A stretch of DNA of 64,000 nt from assembly GCF_008807015.1 (NCBI RefSeq), contig NZ_CP031700.1, forward strand, positions 1,761,014-1,825,013. The letters are read 5' to 3'. The DNA is from Neisseria zalophi (GTDB lineage Bacteria; Pseudomonadota; Gammaproteobacteria; Burkholderiales; Neisseriaceae). How positions within the stretch are numbered: the first letter of the stretch is position 1; every line of letters starts with the position of its first letter. Below the pieces are notes generated by a model, which had not been told where the DNA came from, made no database searches, and saw nothing but the letters and a program-made list of their open reading frames with translations. A program made the position numbers and the translations under genes. Shown piece by piece: positions 1-10,866 of this stretch.

Positions 1-234
1 GCCGCCCACCTGAAACGCGCCGACACTGATACCGAACAACTTGAGAATCGTACTGCCTGTCAACGTAAAAGCGGTAATAGCGATCATTACGGCGATAGAA
101 ACATTTTTCGCGACTTTACGGCGCTCCCGCGTACTTAAATTGTGTGTCAAATCAAGATAAATTGCCAATCCACCCAAAGGGTTAATCAATACCATAAATG
201 CCAATATGATCTTGCCGATTTCCATACCTATCAT
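1..234 (-). CDS. MarC family integral membrane protein, N-terminal part
   Basis: The reverse strand reads from an ATG at 234 off the window edge, about 78 codons. The first residues are hydrophobic and contain the NPLGGLAIYLDLT stretch typical of the MarC/YchE family (six-helix inner membrane proteins, some described as neutral amino acid transporters; physiological substrate generally unclear). The start at 234 is preferred over an ATG nine bases downstream because AAGGTG lies eight bases ahead of it. It follows rodA on the same strand but is separated from it by a strong DUS hairpin, so it is probably its own transcription unit. Only the first part is visible; the family is usually around 200 residues. 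Confidence 0.7.
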   Translation of the reverse strand, partial: MIGMEIGKIILAFMVLINPLGGLAIYLDLTHNLSTRERRKVAKNVSIAVMIAITAFTLTGSTILKLFGISVGAFQVGG

Positions 235-357
235 GTGTTTACACCTTATATTATTTCATTCTCTGTGATTCGTCCGGCAAACATTACTGCCACACTTCAA
301 AGCGATTACCTATATCATCTATTATTTAACTCGAAGCAATCCATTATATGAGCTATA

Positions 358-404
358 GATAGTTTCAGACGGCCTTATATGAATAAAGGCCGTCTGAAAC
401 TATC
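358..404 (-). terminator. Paired-DUS hairpin, terminator of the rod-shape operon
   Basis: A perfect 19-bp inverted repeat (358-376 with 386-404) around a 9-base loop. Each arm contains the DUS core TTCAGACGGCCT or its complement. It lies just downstream of the rodA stop. Confidence 0.8.
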
Positions 405-415
405 CATTCAACAGC

Positions 416-1522
416 TTAAACCCGCTGATTACCGATACCCATTAACAATGCCAATATCATCATAATAGACAAAGTAGCTGTACCGCCATAGCTCACCAAC
501 GGCAACGGTACACCGACGACGGGAAGAATACCGCTCACCATACCCATATTTACAAAAGCATAACAGAAAAATGTCATAGTTAATGCGCCGGCCAAGGTTC
601 TGTTGTATAAGGTTTGCGCCTTGCCTGCAATATAAAGCCCGCGCCCGAGAATCAGCAGATAAACGGCCAATAATAATCCGTTACCGATAAGGCCGAATTC
701 TTCGCCATAAACCGCAAAAATAAAGTCGGTCGTCGATTCGGGAATATAATCCAAATGGGTTTGCGTACCATTTAGCCAGCCTTTACCCCAAAGCCCGCCG
801 GAACCGATGGCAATCATTGATTGCAAAATATGATAGCCCGCACCCAACGGGTCTTTGGTCGGATCAAGCAGGGTCAGCACACGGGTTTTTTGATAGTCGT
901 GCATACCATAATTCCAAAGCAACGGCAAAGCGGCAAAAAAACCAATCAATGAGGCAAAAATCACTTTCCACGGCAACCCTGCGAAGAAAATCACAAAAAT
1001 ACCGGAAGCCATAATTAAAGTTGCCGTACCCAAATCGGGCTGCTTCAAAATCAGCGCACCCGGCACCATCACCAAAACCAAAGCACCGATATAGTGATAC
1101 CACCGCAACGACATTTCATATTTTTGAAAATACCAAGCCACCATCATCGGCAATGCGATTTTCATGATTTCAGACGGCTGTATCCGACCGATACCGATAT
1201 TCAGCCAACGCGTCGAACCATTTACCGTCACTCCGAAAAACTCCACCCCCAACAGCAACACAACGCCAATCGCATACACTGGCGGTGCAAGGGCAGACAA
1301 TGTTTGCGGACGAGCGCGTGCCACAAACCAAAGCAATATAAATGCCAATACCGTATGCACGGTTTTGTTTTGCAATTGGCCGACTTCTTGCCCGTCTGCC
1401 GAATACAGTAAAAACAGGCTCATAATATAAACTGCCAACATGGCATAAAACAGCCACGGATCCATAGGCGCCCAAACAATACGCCTAATTCGGCCTAAAA
1501 AATTCTCTTCATTTATATTCAT
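416..1522 (-). CDS. rodA: Rod shape-determining protein RodA (SEDS peptidoglycan glycosyltransferase)
   Basis: A 368-residue polytopic membrane protein of the SEDS (FtsW/RodA/SpoVE) family, which polymerises lipid II into glycan strands during side-wall elongation together with the class B penicillin-binding protein PBP2. About ten hydrophobic segments can be seen. The C-terminal part carries the family signature GVPLPLVSYGGTATL before the last helix. Its start overlaps the stop of mrdA by 4 bp, which points to translational coupling and matches its function as the enzymatic partner of PBP2. It is the last gene of mreB-mreC-mreD-mrdA-rodA, and a DUS hairpin follows it. Length is normal for the family. 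FtsW is the only close alternative, and the operon argues for RodA. Confidence 0.95.
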   Translation of the reverse strand: MNINEENFLGRIRRIVWAPMDPWLFYAMLAVYIMSLFLLYSADGQEVGQLQNKTVHTVLAFILLWFVARARPQTLSALAPPVYAIGVVLLLGVEFFGVTVNGSTRWLNIGIGRIQPSEIMKIALPMMVAWYFQKYEMSLRWYHYIGALVLVMVPGALILKQPDLGTATLIMASGIFVIFFAGLPWKVIFASLIGFFAALPLLWNYGMHDYQKTRVLTLLDPTKDPLGAGYHILQSMIAIGSGGLWGKGWLNGTQTHLDYIPESTTDFIFAVYGEEFGLIGNGLLLAVYLLILGRGLYIAGKAQTLYNRTLAGALTMTFFCYAFVNMGMVSGILPVVGVPLPLVSYGGTATLSIMMILALLMGIGNQRV

Positions 1523-3579
1523 CGCACTGCTCCGGAGGCCGCCTGAATATTTGCAATATTGTCATAGGCCTGTTTGAATGGTGAAGTTTCAGAACGGACA
1601 ACAGGCGCACTGGCGGCAGTTTGCGACACCTCAACATGCTCTTGATTTGTTAACAACGGCTCTTTAGGTACGGGGCCGGTTAACTGCCCTGCTTTTAAAG
1701 TCAGCAGATAATAATCGGTCAGCGCGCGTGCCAACGGTGCCGCACTGGCTCCCCAACCGCCGTTTTCCAATAAAACCGCAATCGCAATCTGCGGCTTTTC
1801 CAGCGGCGCGAACGAAATAAACCACGCATGGTCACGATGCTGCTCGGCTAATGCCGCCGCATTATAGCTGGCACCTTGTTTAATCTGTACCACCTGCGCC
1901 GTACCGGTTTTGCCGCCCATTGTATATTGCAACCCATGCCCTATACGGTGGGCGGTTCCACCCGGTTTTAACACTTTCGACATCGCTTCTTTGATGTATT
2001 CAAAATTATCGTATTTAAAGGGAATGGTACGCTCCGGTTTAGGATCGATTAAGGTGATTTCACGTCGGTCATGATCCAATAATTCTTTAACCAAATGCGG
2101 CCGGTAAACCACGCCGTCATTAGCCAATGAAGCCGTAGCTTGCGCCATCTGTAAAGGTGTGTAGGCGTTGTACCCCTGCCCGATACTAACAGACACCATT
2201 TCTGCCGCCTGCCACTCCCGCGACCTTGGATTTTTAGCTTTGGCAAAGCGCTTGGCTTTCCACTCTCTAGAAGGTAATACGCCCCGGTATTCATGTGGTA
2301 AATCAATACCGGTTTGTTCCCCCAGCCCGAACTCCGCCAAATAAGGTGATGTTTTATCAATACCCAATTCATAACCTAAACGGTAGAAGAAAGTATCCGA
2401 CGACACTTGAATAGCCTTACTTAAATTAGCCGAACCATGACCTCTACGTACCGAGTCACGAAATAGATGGCGGGAACCCGGAATACTCCAAGCACCCGGT
2501 GCAGGCACAATAGTATTTTGATCAATTTTGCCGCTTTCCAATAAAGCCATGCCCATAAACGGCTTAAAGGTAGAGCCCGGCGGATAAAGACCTTGTGTCA
2601 CACGGTTAATCAGCGGACGCTGCCAATCTTCATTCAGCCCTTTCCATGATTCGGTATCAATGCCGTCAATAAATAAATTCGGATCAAACGATGGTTTGGA
2701 CACAAATGCCAATACCCCGCCGGTTTGCGGGTTCAGCGCCACCATCGCACCACGCCTATCACCCATCAGACGATCTGCCTCTTGTTGCAAGCGGATATCC
2801 ATAGCCAACCGCAAAGTCTTACCCGTTTTGGCAGGTACGCTTCTCAAAACATGGACTATATTGCCGTAAGCATCTTTTTCAACTTCCTGATAACCCGGCA
2901 CACCATGAAGTTGACGCTCGTAAAACCGCTCTAATCCCGATTTACCGATATGGGTACTGCCCCGATAAAGTGCCGAAGCATTTTCCGTTTCCAATCTTTT
3001 TTGGTCGCTATCACTGATACGGCCGATATAGCCTAAAACATGTGCCATCAATTCGGGATAACGGTATGAACGGAAAGTACGTGCATTAATCTCCACCCCT
3101 TTAAAACGGTAGAGTTGTGCAGCCAAGTTTGCTGCTTCATCAGGATTAAGTTTTAACTTTAAGGGAATATTTTCATAAGAACGAAATTCGACACGGAATT
3201 TTTTAAAACGCCTCATGTCGCCCTCGGTAATATCGACATAACGGCGTAATGCTTCTATCGTATCATCCAGCTTTCCTTCAATTTTACTGGGTACGATTTC
3301 AAGGGAATAGGCAGGATAATTGTGCGCCAATACCACACCGTTTACGTCTACAATTTCTCCACGTATCGGTGCCGTAGGCACTAATGAAATACGGTTGGTA
3401 TTGGCCCGCACCACATATTCATCATGTTTGACAATTTGCAGATAAACAAAACGACCAAATAACAACAAAAAGAAAATCACAATGAATACGAACGCCACCA
3501 CCAGCCGCAAGATAAAATCCCGTTCGCGGTCAGCAACAACCTGATCATATCCATTGTTTAAATAGGTATTTTTATTCAT
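1519..3579 (-). CDS. mrdA: Penicillin-binding protein 2 (peptidoglycan D,D-transpeptidase MrdA)
   Basis: A 686-residue class B penicillin-binding protein that crosslinks peptidoglycan during cell elongation. It has a short cytoplasmic N-terminus, one transmembrane segment (about residues 24-48), a dimerisation/pedestal region, and a transpeptidase domain. The catalytic SxxK motif is visible as STFK at 336-339, and KTGTAQ provides the KTG motif near residue 550. The C-terminal tail after the catalytic domain is low in complexity (T/A/S/V rich). It overlaps mreD by 4 bp at its start and rodA by 4 bp at its end, so all three are probably co-translated. FtsI/PBP3 is unlikely given the context. 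Confidence 0.95.
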   Translation of the reverse strand: MNKNTYLNNGYDQVVADRERDFILRLVVAFVFIVIFFLLLFGRFVYLQIVKHDEYVVRANTNRISLVPTAPIRGEIVDVNGVVLAHNYPAYSLEIVPSKIEGKLDDTIEALRRYVDITEGDMRRFKKFRVEFRSYENIPLKLKLNPDEAANLAAQLYRFKGVEINARTFRSYRYPELMAHVLGYIGRISDSDQKRLETENASALYRGSTHIGKSGLERFYERQLHGVPGYQEVEKDAYGNIVHVLRSVPAKTGKTLRLAMDIRLQQEADRLMGDRRGAMVALNPQTGGVLAFVSKPSFDPNLFIDGIDTESWKGLNEDWQRPLINRVTQGLYPPGSTFKPFMGMALLESGKIDQNTIVPAPGAWSIPGSRHLFRDSVRRGHGSANLSKAIQVSSDTFFYRLGYELGIDKTSPYLAEFGLGEQTGIDLPHEYRGVLPSREWKAKRFAKAKNPRSREWQAAEMVSVSIGQGYNAYTPLQMAQATASLANDGVVYRPHLVKELLDHDRREITLIDPKPERTIPFKYDNFEYIKEAMSKVLKPGGTAHRIGHGLQYTMGGKTGTAQVVQIKQGASYNAAALAEQHRDHAWFISFAPLEKPQIAIAVLLENGGWGASAAPLARALTDYYLLTLKAGQLTGPVPKEPLLTNQEHVEVSQTAASAPVVRSETSPFKQAYDNIANIQAASGAVR

Positions 3580-4079
3580 CGGCGTAATAGACGTGAATTA
3601 AGGATAACCAGCATAATCTTACTCAACAGCGGCCACAACAACGCGCCAATAAACGGCGCAATAAATACCTGCCATTCGGTAAAACGGTGGTCATACATCA
3701 AACGAACCAATGATAAAACGACTTGGTTGCACAATAAAGCCGCCCAAATAGCCATGGCCTGCACCCCATAACTGAACAACATAATACGCTGCTGCCGCTG
3801 CTGGATAAAAAATACCATCACCATATACGACAAAGCATGTTGTCCAAGTGGTGCTGCCGTTCCGACATCAACCAGCAATCCGGTCAAAAAAGCAGCGCCC
3901 ACACCCACCATTTGCGGCCGGTATAATGCCCAATAAAGCAAAATCAATGCCGTAAACTCAGGCAACCAAAAAAAAGTATTGAAAGAGAATGGGATAAAGT
4001 CCAGCAACATGGCAAGCATGAAGCCGGAAATAGTGATGTGTTTGGGAACACGCTTATGAAAATCTTCAAGTTCGGTCAT
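3576..4079 (-). CDS. mreD: Rod shape-determining membrane protein MreD
   Basis: A 167-residue, strongly hydrophobic protein with about five transmembrane helices and a basic C-terminus (LNSRLLRR). MreD is an inner membrane component of the elongasome that associates with MreC. MreD sequences are poorly conserved, so the call rests on size, hydropathy, the PEFTALILLYWALYRP stretch typical of proteobacterial MreD, and its position between mreC (8 bp away) and mrdA (4-bp overlap). Confidence 0.9.
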   Translation of the reverse strand: MTELEDFHKRVPKHITISGFMLAMLLDFIPFSFNTFFWLPEFTALILLYWALYRPQMVGVGAAFLTGLLVDVGTAAPLGQHALSYMVMVFFIQQRQQRIMLFSYGVQAMAIWAALLCNQVVLSLVRLMYDHRFTEWQVFIAPFIGALLWPLLSKIMLVILNSRLLRR

Positions 4080-4087
4080 AACTCAGA

Positions 4088-4966
4088 CTAAGGCCGTTTT
4101 GCTTTGGCAGAATCAGATGCCGGCGATAATTGCTCCGGCAGTTTTTTTTGTGGCAATACCAATACATATTTGCTGTTTCGAAACCCTGACAAAGGTGTTA
4201 GAGTAACGCGGTAATAAGGGGTTCCGGCAACACGGAATACCTGAAGTACTTTAGCCACAGGAATCCCTTCCGGGTAAATACTGTCTAATCCGGAAGTCAC
4301 CAAAACATCGTCCGGCCGTAAATCGGCATCGGCAGGAAAATAACGTAAATTAATCGAGCTACCGCTGCCATAAAGTAAACTGCGCACACCGGTGCGCTCA
4401 ACCATAATCGGAATCACCATTTTACTATTGGTAATCAACGTTAATTCAGCACTTAATGGGTGCACTTGTGTAATCTGGCCAATTAAACCATTTTGATCCA
4501 CCGCAGCATCGCCTACTTTAAATCCGCTTACTTCTCCTTTATTTAAAATCAATCTATCCGCCAGCGGGTCGCGACCATTCGAAATTATCGTTGCCATACC
4601 CGAAATACGAATACCACTCTGCTGCAAACCCTGTAATTTTTTTAGCTCAATCAGTTCCTTTTGTTGAACACCTGCTTGTGCCAATAATAATTTCAGACGG
4701 CCGTTTTCTTCGCTCAACCGTTTGCTTTCGGCAACCAAATCTGTTTGTGATTGAACTGAATCACTAATATAACGATAGAAATAAACAGGCTGGTTGGCAA
4801 TCCACTGCAAAGGATACAGTGCTGTCGCCGTATAGCTTTTGACTTTCTGAACCGCCGAATAGCGGCTATCCAGCATCATCAAAGCCACGCTGACTATTGA
4901 AAGAATAATCAGCTTGCTGGAAGACTTCATGCCCTTACGGGAAAAATTCAAAGGCTGTTCAGACAT
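4088..4966 (-). CDS. mreC: Rod shape-determining protein MreC
   Basis: A 292-residue bitopic protein with one N-terminal transmembrane segment (about residues 18-36), a periplasmic coiled coil (about 70-112, rich in E, L, K and Q), and then the double beta-barrel MreC domain with the conserved GRDPLADRLILNKG and DAAVDQNGLIGQI stretches. MreC links cytoplasmic MreB filaments to PBP2 and RodA in the periplasm. It lies 27 bp downstream of mreB. The C-terminal tail is rich in P, K and S. The family assignment is clear. Confidence 0.95.
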   Translation of the reverse strand: MSEQPLNFSRKGMKSSSKLIILSIVSVALMMLDSRYSAVQKVKSYTATALYPLQWIANQPVYFYRYISDSVQSQTDLVAESKRLSEENGRLKLLLAQAGVQQKELIELKKLQGLQQSGIRISGMATIISNGRDPLADRLILNKGEVSGFKVGDAAVDQNGLIGQITQVHPLSAELTLITNSKMVIPIMVERTGVRSLLYGSGSSINLRYFPADADLRPDDVLVTSGLDSIYPEGIPVAKVLQVFRVAGTPYYRVTLTPLSGFRNSKYVLVLPQKKLPEQLSPASDSAKAKRP

Positions 4967-4993
4967 ATTAAAACGGCATTCCGAAATAATAAA

Positions 4994-6052
<1,059 letters not shown>

Positions 6053-6259
6053 TTAAAATCTTGTTAAAACGATAGAAAAAACAGTATCCTGTTTTTTCAG
6101 ACGGCCTCCCCGCCGGAAAGCGGTATAAATCCGCTGAATTCTGCATGTAGAATAACAGCGTTTTCAGTTATAATTCTCTACCAAACGGAATAATAATCGG
6201 ATAAACGTGTAATAATACCTTAGTTTGGGTATTTACTGAATTAAATTTAAGGATTTTTT

Positions 6260-6550
6260 ATGGCTCTGACCCTAAGTGATGTGGAAAAAATTGCCAAGCT
6301 CTCGCGCCTGAGTTTGACAGAGGAAGAAAAACAACAAAACCTGCAAGAATTAAATGATATTTTTGCGCTGGTTGAAAAAATGCAGACCGTCGATACCGAC
6401 GGCATCGAACCGATGGCGCACCCACATGAAGCCGCTTTACGCTTGCGCGAAGACCGTGTTACCGAAACCGACCATGCAGCCGAATACCAAGCCGTAGCGC
6501 CCGAAGTGCGTAACCGTTTATATATCGTCCCACAAGTTATCGAAGAATAA
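6260..6550 (+). CDS. gatC: Aspartyl/glutamyl-tRNA amidotransferase subunit C
   Basis: A 96-residue small subunit of the GatCAB complex, which converts misacylated Glu-tRNAGln or Asp-tRNAAsn to Gln- and Asn-tRNA. It has the usual start MALTLSDVEKIAKLSRLSLTE and the conserved MAHPHEAALRLREDRVTE region. A ribosome binding site (AAGGA) sits seven bases before the ATG. It lies 85 bp before gatA, with a DUS inverted repeat in the gap. Confidence 0.96.
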   Translation: MALTLSDVEKIAKLSRLSLTEEEKQQNLQELNDIFALVEKMQTVDTDGIEPMAHPHEAALRLREDRVTETDHAAEYQAVAPEVRNRLYIVPQVIEE

Positions 6551-6553
6551 AAT

Positions 6554-6610
6554 TTCAGACGGCCTTATATATATAAATAGATATATTTAAATACACTTAG
6601 GCCGTCTGAA
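6554..6610 (+). repeat. DUS inverted repeat between gatC and gatA
   Basis: TTCAGACGGCCT (6554-6565) and AGGCCGTCTGAA (6599-6610) face each other across a 33-base AT-rich loop, and a third 10-mer GCCGTCTGAA follows at 6618-6627. It lies inside the gatC-gatA unit, so it may only partly terminate transcription or may work just as an uptake signal. Confidence 0.7.
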
Positions 6611-6635
6611 TCATTGCGCCGTCTGAAAGAGACCT

Positions 6636-8087
6636 ATGACCCAATATACATTGAAACAAGCCAGCGAAATGCTGCAAACCAAACAAATTTCCGCCACCGA
6701 ATTGGCACAAGAATACTTAACAGCCATTGATGAGCGCAATCCCGCGATCAACGGCTACATTACATTAGATAAAAATCTCACCCTCGCTGAAGCCCAAGCA
6801 GCCGATGCGCGTATCGCCTCCGGCAATGCTACCGCTTTAACCGGCGTACCCATTGCCTATAAAGATATTTTCTGCCAACAAGGCTGGCGCAGCGCCTGCT
6901 CCAGCAAAATGCTCGACAACTTCGTTTCACCCTACACCGCCACCGTGGTACAAAACCTTTTAAACGAAGGCATGGTGACCCTAGGCCGCACCAATATGGA
7001 CGAGTTCGCCATGGGCTCCACCAATGAAACTTCATTCTACGGCGCAACCAAAAACCCGTGGAATACCGAAAACGTACCCGGCGGTTCTTCCGGCGGTTCC
7101 GCCGCCGTTATCGCCGCCCGTCTCGCCCCCGCTGCTTTAGGCTCCGACACCGGCGGCTCTATCCGCCAACCCGCCTCGCACTGCGGCATCACCGGCATTA
7201 AACCGACCTACGGCATCGTATCCCGTTTCGGCATGGTTGCCTACGCATCCAGCTTCGACCAGGCCGGCCCGATGGCACAAACCGCCGAAGATTGCGCTAT
7301 TTTACTCAATGCCATGGCCAGCTTCGACGAACGTGACTCCACCAGCTTGGAACGCAGCAAAGAAGACTACACTCGCGATTTAAACCAACCCTTAAAAGGC
7401 CTAAAAGTCGGCCTGCCTAAAGAATATTTCGGTGAAGGCATGAGCGCGGACGTACAAAAAACCGTTCAGACGGCCATCGACCTACTCAAAGCACAAGGCG
7501 CGGAAATGGTAGAAGTCAGCCTGCCGCAAACCGAATTATCCATTCCCGCCTATTATGTACTCGCCTCCGCCGAAGCCAGTACCAACCTTTCCCGCTACGA
7601 CGGCGTACGCTACGGCCACCGCGCCGCCCGATTCGGCGATTTGGAAGAAATGTACAGCAATACCCGTGCCGAAGGTTTCGGCAGCGAAGTCAAACGCCGT
7701 ATTATGATCGGCACCTATGTACTCAGCCACGGTTACTACGATGCCTACTACCTGAAAGCCCAAAAATTGCGCCGTTTGGTTGCCAACGATTTTCAATCAG
7801 CCTTACAACAATGCGACATTATCCTTGCGCCAACCGCACCGACAGCCGCACCGAAACTAGGCAGCGATATCAACGACCCGGTACACATGTATCTTTCCGA
7901 TATTTACACCATCGCCGTTAACCTAGCCGGTTTACCCGCCATGACCCTACCCGCGGGCTTCTCTTCAGACGGCCTACCGATCGGCGTGCAATTGATTGGC
8001 AATTACTTTGCCGAAGCGAAGATTTTGGGCGTGGCGCATCAGATGCAGTTGAATAGTGATTGGCATAGTAAGCAGCCTACTAGATAA
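6636..8087 (+). CDS. gatA: Aspartyl/glutamyl-tRNA amidotransferase subunit A
   Basis: A 483-residue amidase-signature protein that hydrolyses glutamine and supplies ammonia to GatB. The Ser-cisSer-Lys triad is visible: K76 in AYKDIF, S151 in [11 protein letters not shown], and S175 in [11 protein letters not shown]. Length is normal. Downstream, drg separates it from gatB, although gatA and gatB products act in one complex. A fragment of the DUS core occurs inside the coding sequence near 7968, which is common in Neisseria genes. Confidence 0.97.
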   Translation: MTQYTLKQASEMLQTKQISATELAQEYLTAIDERNPAINGYITLDKNLTLAEAQAADARIASGNATALTGVPIAYKDIFCQQGWRSACSSKMLDNFVSPYTATVVQNLLNEGMVTLGRTNMDEFAMGSTNETSFYGATKNPWNTENVPGGSSGGSAAVIAARLAPAALGSDTGGSIRQPASHCGITGIKPTYGIVSRFGMVAYASSFDQAGPMAQTAEDCAILLNAMASFDERDSTSLERSKEDYTRDLNQPLKGLKVGLPKEYFGEGMSADVQKTVQTAIDLLKAQGAEMVEVSLPQTELSIPAYYVLASAEASTNLSRYDGVRYGHRAARFGDLEEMYSNTRAEGFGSEVKRRIMIGTYVLSHGYYDAYYLKAQKLRRLVANDFQSALQQCDIILAPTAPTAAPKLGSDINDPVHMYLSDIYTIAVNLAGLPAMTLPAGFSSDGLPIGVQLIGNYFAEAKILGVAHQMQLNSDWHSKQPTR

Positions 8088-8114
8088 AAAATCATAAGCT
8101 GCTTAAAAAACTAA

Positions 8115-8138
8115 AAAATGATCGTTAAAGATCATTTT
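8115..8138. promoter_or_regulatory. GATC-containing palindrome upstream of drg
   Basis: AAAATGATC (8115-8123) and GATCATTTT (8130-8138) form a perfect 9-bp inverted repeat around GTTAAA. Each arm carries a GATC, the recognition core of the DpnI-like enzyme encoded 64 bp downstream. It lacks a GC-rich stem with trailing U-run, so it does not look like an ordinary terminator. A role as an operator is inference. Confidence 0.4.
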
Positions 8139-8201
8139 AGGAAATCCTATACAGGTGCGAATTATGCCAATATCCAAAACCATAAAAGAAACTGCCTCAA
8201 A

Positions 8202-8975
8202 ATGAACCTTCACTTTGATATCAATTTGGCTAAAGGCTATAAAAGTCCATCTCAAATTGTACGCGTCTTAACGGAAAATTGGATGGCAATAAATATGTAT
8301 TGTCCAAATTGCGGTTGCAACCATATAAAAAAAGCACCCAATAATCGCCCTGTACAGGATTTTCTATGCCCTCAATGCAACGAGCAATTTGAATTAAAAA
8401 GTAAAAATGCAAAATCCATAGGAAAAAAGATTGATGATGGTGCATATCACACGATGATTGAGCGAATCCAATCAAATGATAATCCTAATTTCTTTTTCTT
8501 GATGTATAAAAAAGCAGATTATTCTGTTCAACAATTGATATTGGTACCGAAACATTTTATGACTGTCGATATGATTATTCGCCGTAAGCCTTTATCGGAA
8601 ACAGCCAGCCGTAAAGGTTGGATCGGCTGTCAAATAGACATGAGTAGATTGCCTGAAAGTGGAAAAATTTTATTGATTGATCAGGCTAAAGTCATTGAAC
8701 CTGAGCGAGTACATCAGCAATGGCAATCCAATCTTTTTTTACGTAATCAGAAAGCTGCCAGTAAAGGCTGGCTATTGGCAATCATAAAGTGCATTGAGCA
8801 ACTTCCTGAGAAATTTGATTTAAAGCAGCTATATAAGTTTGAGGAACAATTAGCCGCCCAATTCCCTAATAACAAACATATTAAAGATAAAATCCGCCAG
8901 CAGCTTCAAATTCTACGTGACCAAAATATAGTTGAATTTTCCGCACGCGGGCATTATCGGAAACTTCAACCTTAA
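8202..8975 (+). CDS. drg: DpnI-like methyl-directed restriction endonuclease (dam-replacing gene product)
   Basis: A 257-residue protein close to DpnI along its whole length. Type IIM enzymes of this family cleave GATC only when the adenine is methylated. An N-terminal PD-(D/E)xK domain carries D53, E64 and K66 in the PVQDF...EFELKSK arrangement at the same positions as DpnI. Four zinc cysteines (C34, C37, C56, C59) are present, and the C-terminal winged helix ends with KIRQQLQILRDQNIVEF. The start at 8202 is chosen because MNLHFDINL matches the DpnI start; the frame is open from 8118. The gene is visibly more AT-rich than gatA and gatB and splits them, which suggests acquisition. Neisseria are known to carry such a gene (drg) in place of dam. 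The host should lack GATC adenine methylation. Confidence 0.93.
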   Translation: MNLHFDINLAKGYKSPSQIVRVLTENWMAINMYCPNCGCNHIKKAPNNRPVQDFLCPQCNEQFELKSKNAKSIGKKIDDGAYHTMIERIQSNDNPNFFFLMYKKADYSVQQLILVPKHFMTVDMIIRRKPLSETASRKGWIGCQIDMSRLPESGKILLIDQAKVIEPERVHQQWQSNLFLRNQKAASKGWLLAIIKCIEQLPEKFDLKQLYKFEEQLAAQFPNNKHIKDKIRQQLQILRDQNIVEFSARGHYRKLQP

Positions 8976-9130
8976 AGATTTTTCAACATGAAAAGCATTG
9001 TAAATAGAAATGTTATTCATATTAAAAGATGTTTGATTTAATTATTTAAGCATTAAAAATATCCGTATTTTTTATTATAAGTAATTGTTAAATTTTTACT
9101 TAAAATTTTATTTAAAAAGAAAGACCCTTT

Positions 9131-10561
9131 ATGACCTGGGAAACTGTAATCGGACTGGAAATCCACGTCCAATTAAACACTAAATCCAAAATTTTCAGCG
9201 GTGCGTCTACCGCTTTCGGTGCCGAACCGAACGCACACGCCAGTGTAGTGGAATGCGCCCTGCCCGGTGTGTTGCCGGTATTGAATCGCGAAGTGGTTGA
9301 CAAGGCCATTAAACTTGGTCTGGCTATGGATGCGACCATCAATCAGAAAAACGTGTTCGACCGCAAAAACTATTTTTATCCCGACTTACCGAAAGGCTAT
9401 CAAATCAGCCAATTAGATCTGCCGATTGTAGAGCACGGTAAGTTGGAAATTGTGGTGGGCGACGAAGTTAAAACCATCAATGTGACCCGTGCCCATATGG
9501 AAGAAGATGCCGGTAAATCGGTTCACGAAGGTTTGAACGGTGCGACAGGTATCGACCTTAACCGTGCCGGTACACCTTTGTTGGAAGTGGTATCCGAGCC
9601 GGAAATGCGTTCGGCAGCCGAAGCGGTGGCCTATGCCAAAGCCTTACATGACTTGGTAACCTGGCTGGATATTTGCGACGGCAATATGGCCGAGGGTTCG
9701 TTCCGTATCGATGCCAATGTTTCCGTGCGCCCTAAAGGCCAAGCTGAATTCGGCACCCGCCGTGAAATTAAAAACCTTAATTCATTCCGCTTTTTAGAGC
9801 AGGCGATTAATTATGAAGTGGAAAGCCAGATTGAAATTATTGAAGACGGCGGCAAGGTACAGCAAGCCACCATGCTTTTCGATCCTGATAAAGGTGAAAC
9901 CCGTGTGATGCGCTTAAAAGAAGATGCGCATGACTACCGCTATTTTCCCGACCCCGACCTATTGCCCGTGATGATTTCCGATGAGCAATTGGCCAAAGCG
10001 CGTGACAATATGCCCGAGCTGCCGTCTGAAATGGCACAGCGTTTCGTGTCGGATTACGGCGTCAGCGAATATGATGCACGTCTGCTCACTGCTTCACGCG
10101 GACAAGCCGCTTTCTTTGAAACGGCTGCCCAAGCAAGCAAGCAAGGCAAACTGGTGGCAAACTGGATGAACGGCGAGCTGGCGGCCACGCTAAACAAAGA
10201 AGGCTTAAGCCTGCCTGAAAGCCCGATTCAGGCCGACCGTTTAGCCGGATTGGTTGCCAAAATCGCTGACGGTACTTTGAGCAACAAACTGGCCAAACAA
10301 GTATTCGAAGCCATGTGGGGCAGCGATTTGGATGCCGAAGCCATTATCGAACGCGACGGTTTGAAACAAATGACCGACAGCGGTGCCATTGAGAAAATCA
10401 TTGATGAAGTTTTGGCAGCCAATACCAAATCGGTAGAAGAATATAAATCCGGTAAAGAAAAAGCCTTTAATGCTTTAGTGGGGCAAGTCATGAAAGCCAG
10501 CAAAGGCAAGGCTAATCCTCAGCAGGTGCAAGAGTTGCTGAAAGCCAAACTGGCTTCATAG
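9131..10561 (+). CDS. gatB: Aspartyl/glutamyl-tRNA amidotransferase subunit B
   Basis: A 476-residue tRNA-binding kinase-like subunit of GatCAB, which activates the misacylated glutamate or aspartate. Family signatures include [20 protein letters not shown] at the start, [16 protein letters not shown], and [15 protein letters not shown] sequence ([14 protein letters not shown]), with the C-terminal YqeY-like domain at about 330-476. It should belong with gatC and gatA but is separated from gatA by drg and about 155 bp of AT-rich sequence, so it may have its own promoter. Confidence 0.97.
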   Translation: MTWETVIGLEIHVQLNTKSKIFSGASTAFGAEPNAHASVVECALPGVLPVLNREVVDKAIKLGLAMDATINQKNVFDRKNYFYPDLPKGYQISQLDLPIVEHGKLEIVVGDEVKTINVTRAHMEEDAGKSVHEGLNGATGIDLNRAGTPLLEVVSEPEMRSAAEAVAYAKALHDLVTWLDICDGNMAEGSFRIDANVSVRPKGQAEFGTRREIKNLNSFRFLEQAINYEVESQIEIIEDGGKVQQATMLFDPDKGETRVMRLKEDAHDYRYFPDPDLLPVMISDEQLAKARDNMPELPSEMAQRFVSDYGVSEYDARLLTASRGQAAFFETAAQASKQGKLVANWMNGELAATLNKEGLSLPESPIQADRLAGLVAKIADGTLSNKLAKQVFEAMWGSDLDAEAIIERDGLKQMTDSGAIEKIIDEVLAANTKSVEEYKSGKEKAFNALVGQVMKASKGKANPQQVQELLKAKLAS

Positions 10562-10596
10562 ATTAACCAATCTTATTTCACAGGCTTTTATAAAAT

Positions 10597-10622
10597 AGGC
10601 CGTCTGAATATTTCAGACGGCC
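10597..10622 (+). terminator. Paired-DUS hairpin after gatB
   Basis: AGGCCGTCTGAA at 10597-10608 pairs with TTCAGACGGCC at 10612-10622 across a three-base loop. Beyond it, up to 10866, I see only AT-rich sequence and one more single DUS near 10825-10837. Confidence 0.7.
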
Positions 10623-10866
10623 ATATATAAAATACCGTTATTACTTTTAGTCCAAGTTCATATTATCTGCCATCACATTATTTTTTCATTGCAAAAAAAT
10701 CAATACAGCGATTAAAGCGTCACCGTAAAACCAACAGCCTGCATATAAGCAAGGTTCAAATACGGCAATAATATAACCATATATAAGGCCGAAGCAGTAA
10801 AATATTAAACTACCTAACTTATTTTTCAGACGGCCTATTTCATTATCAAAATAACCAAAGCTTATT

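Noticed and set aside
8115..8138. Palindrome as the terminator of gatA
   Set aside because: The stem is short and AT-rich, and its T-run is inside the stem; most terminators in this window are GC-rich or DUS based. Not excluded fully.
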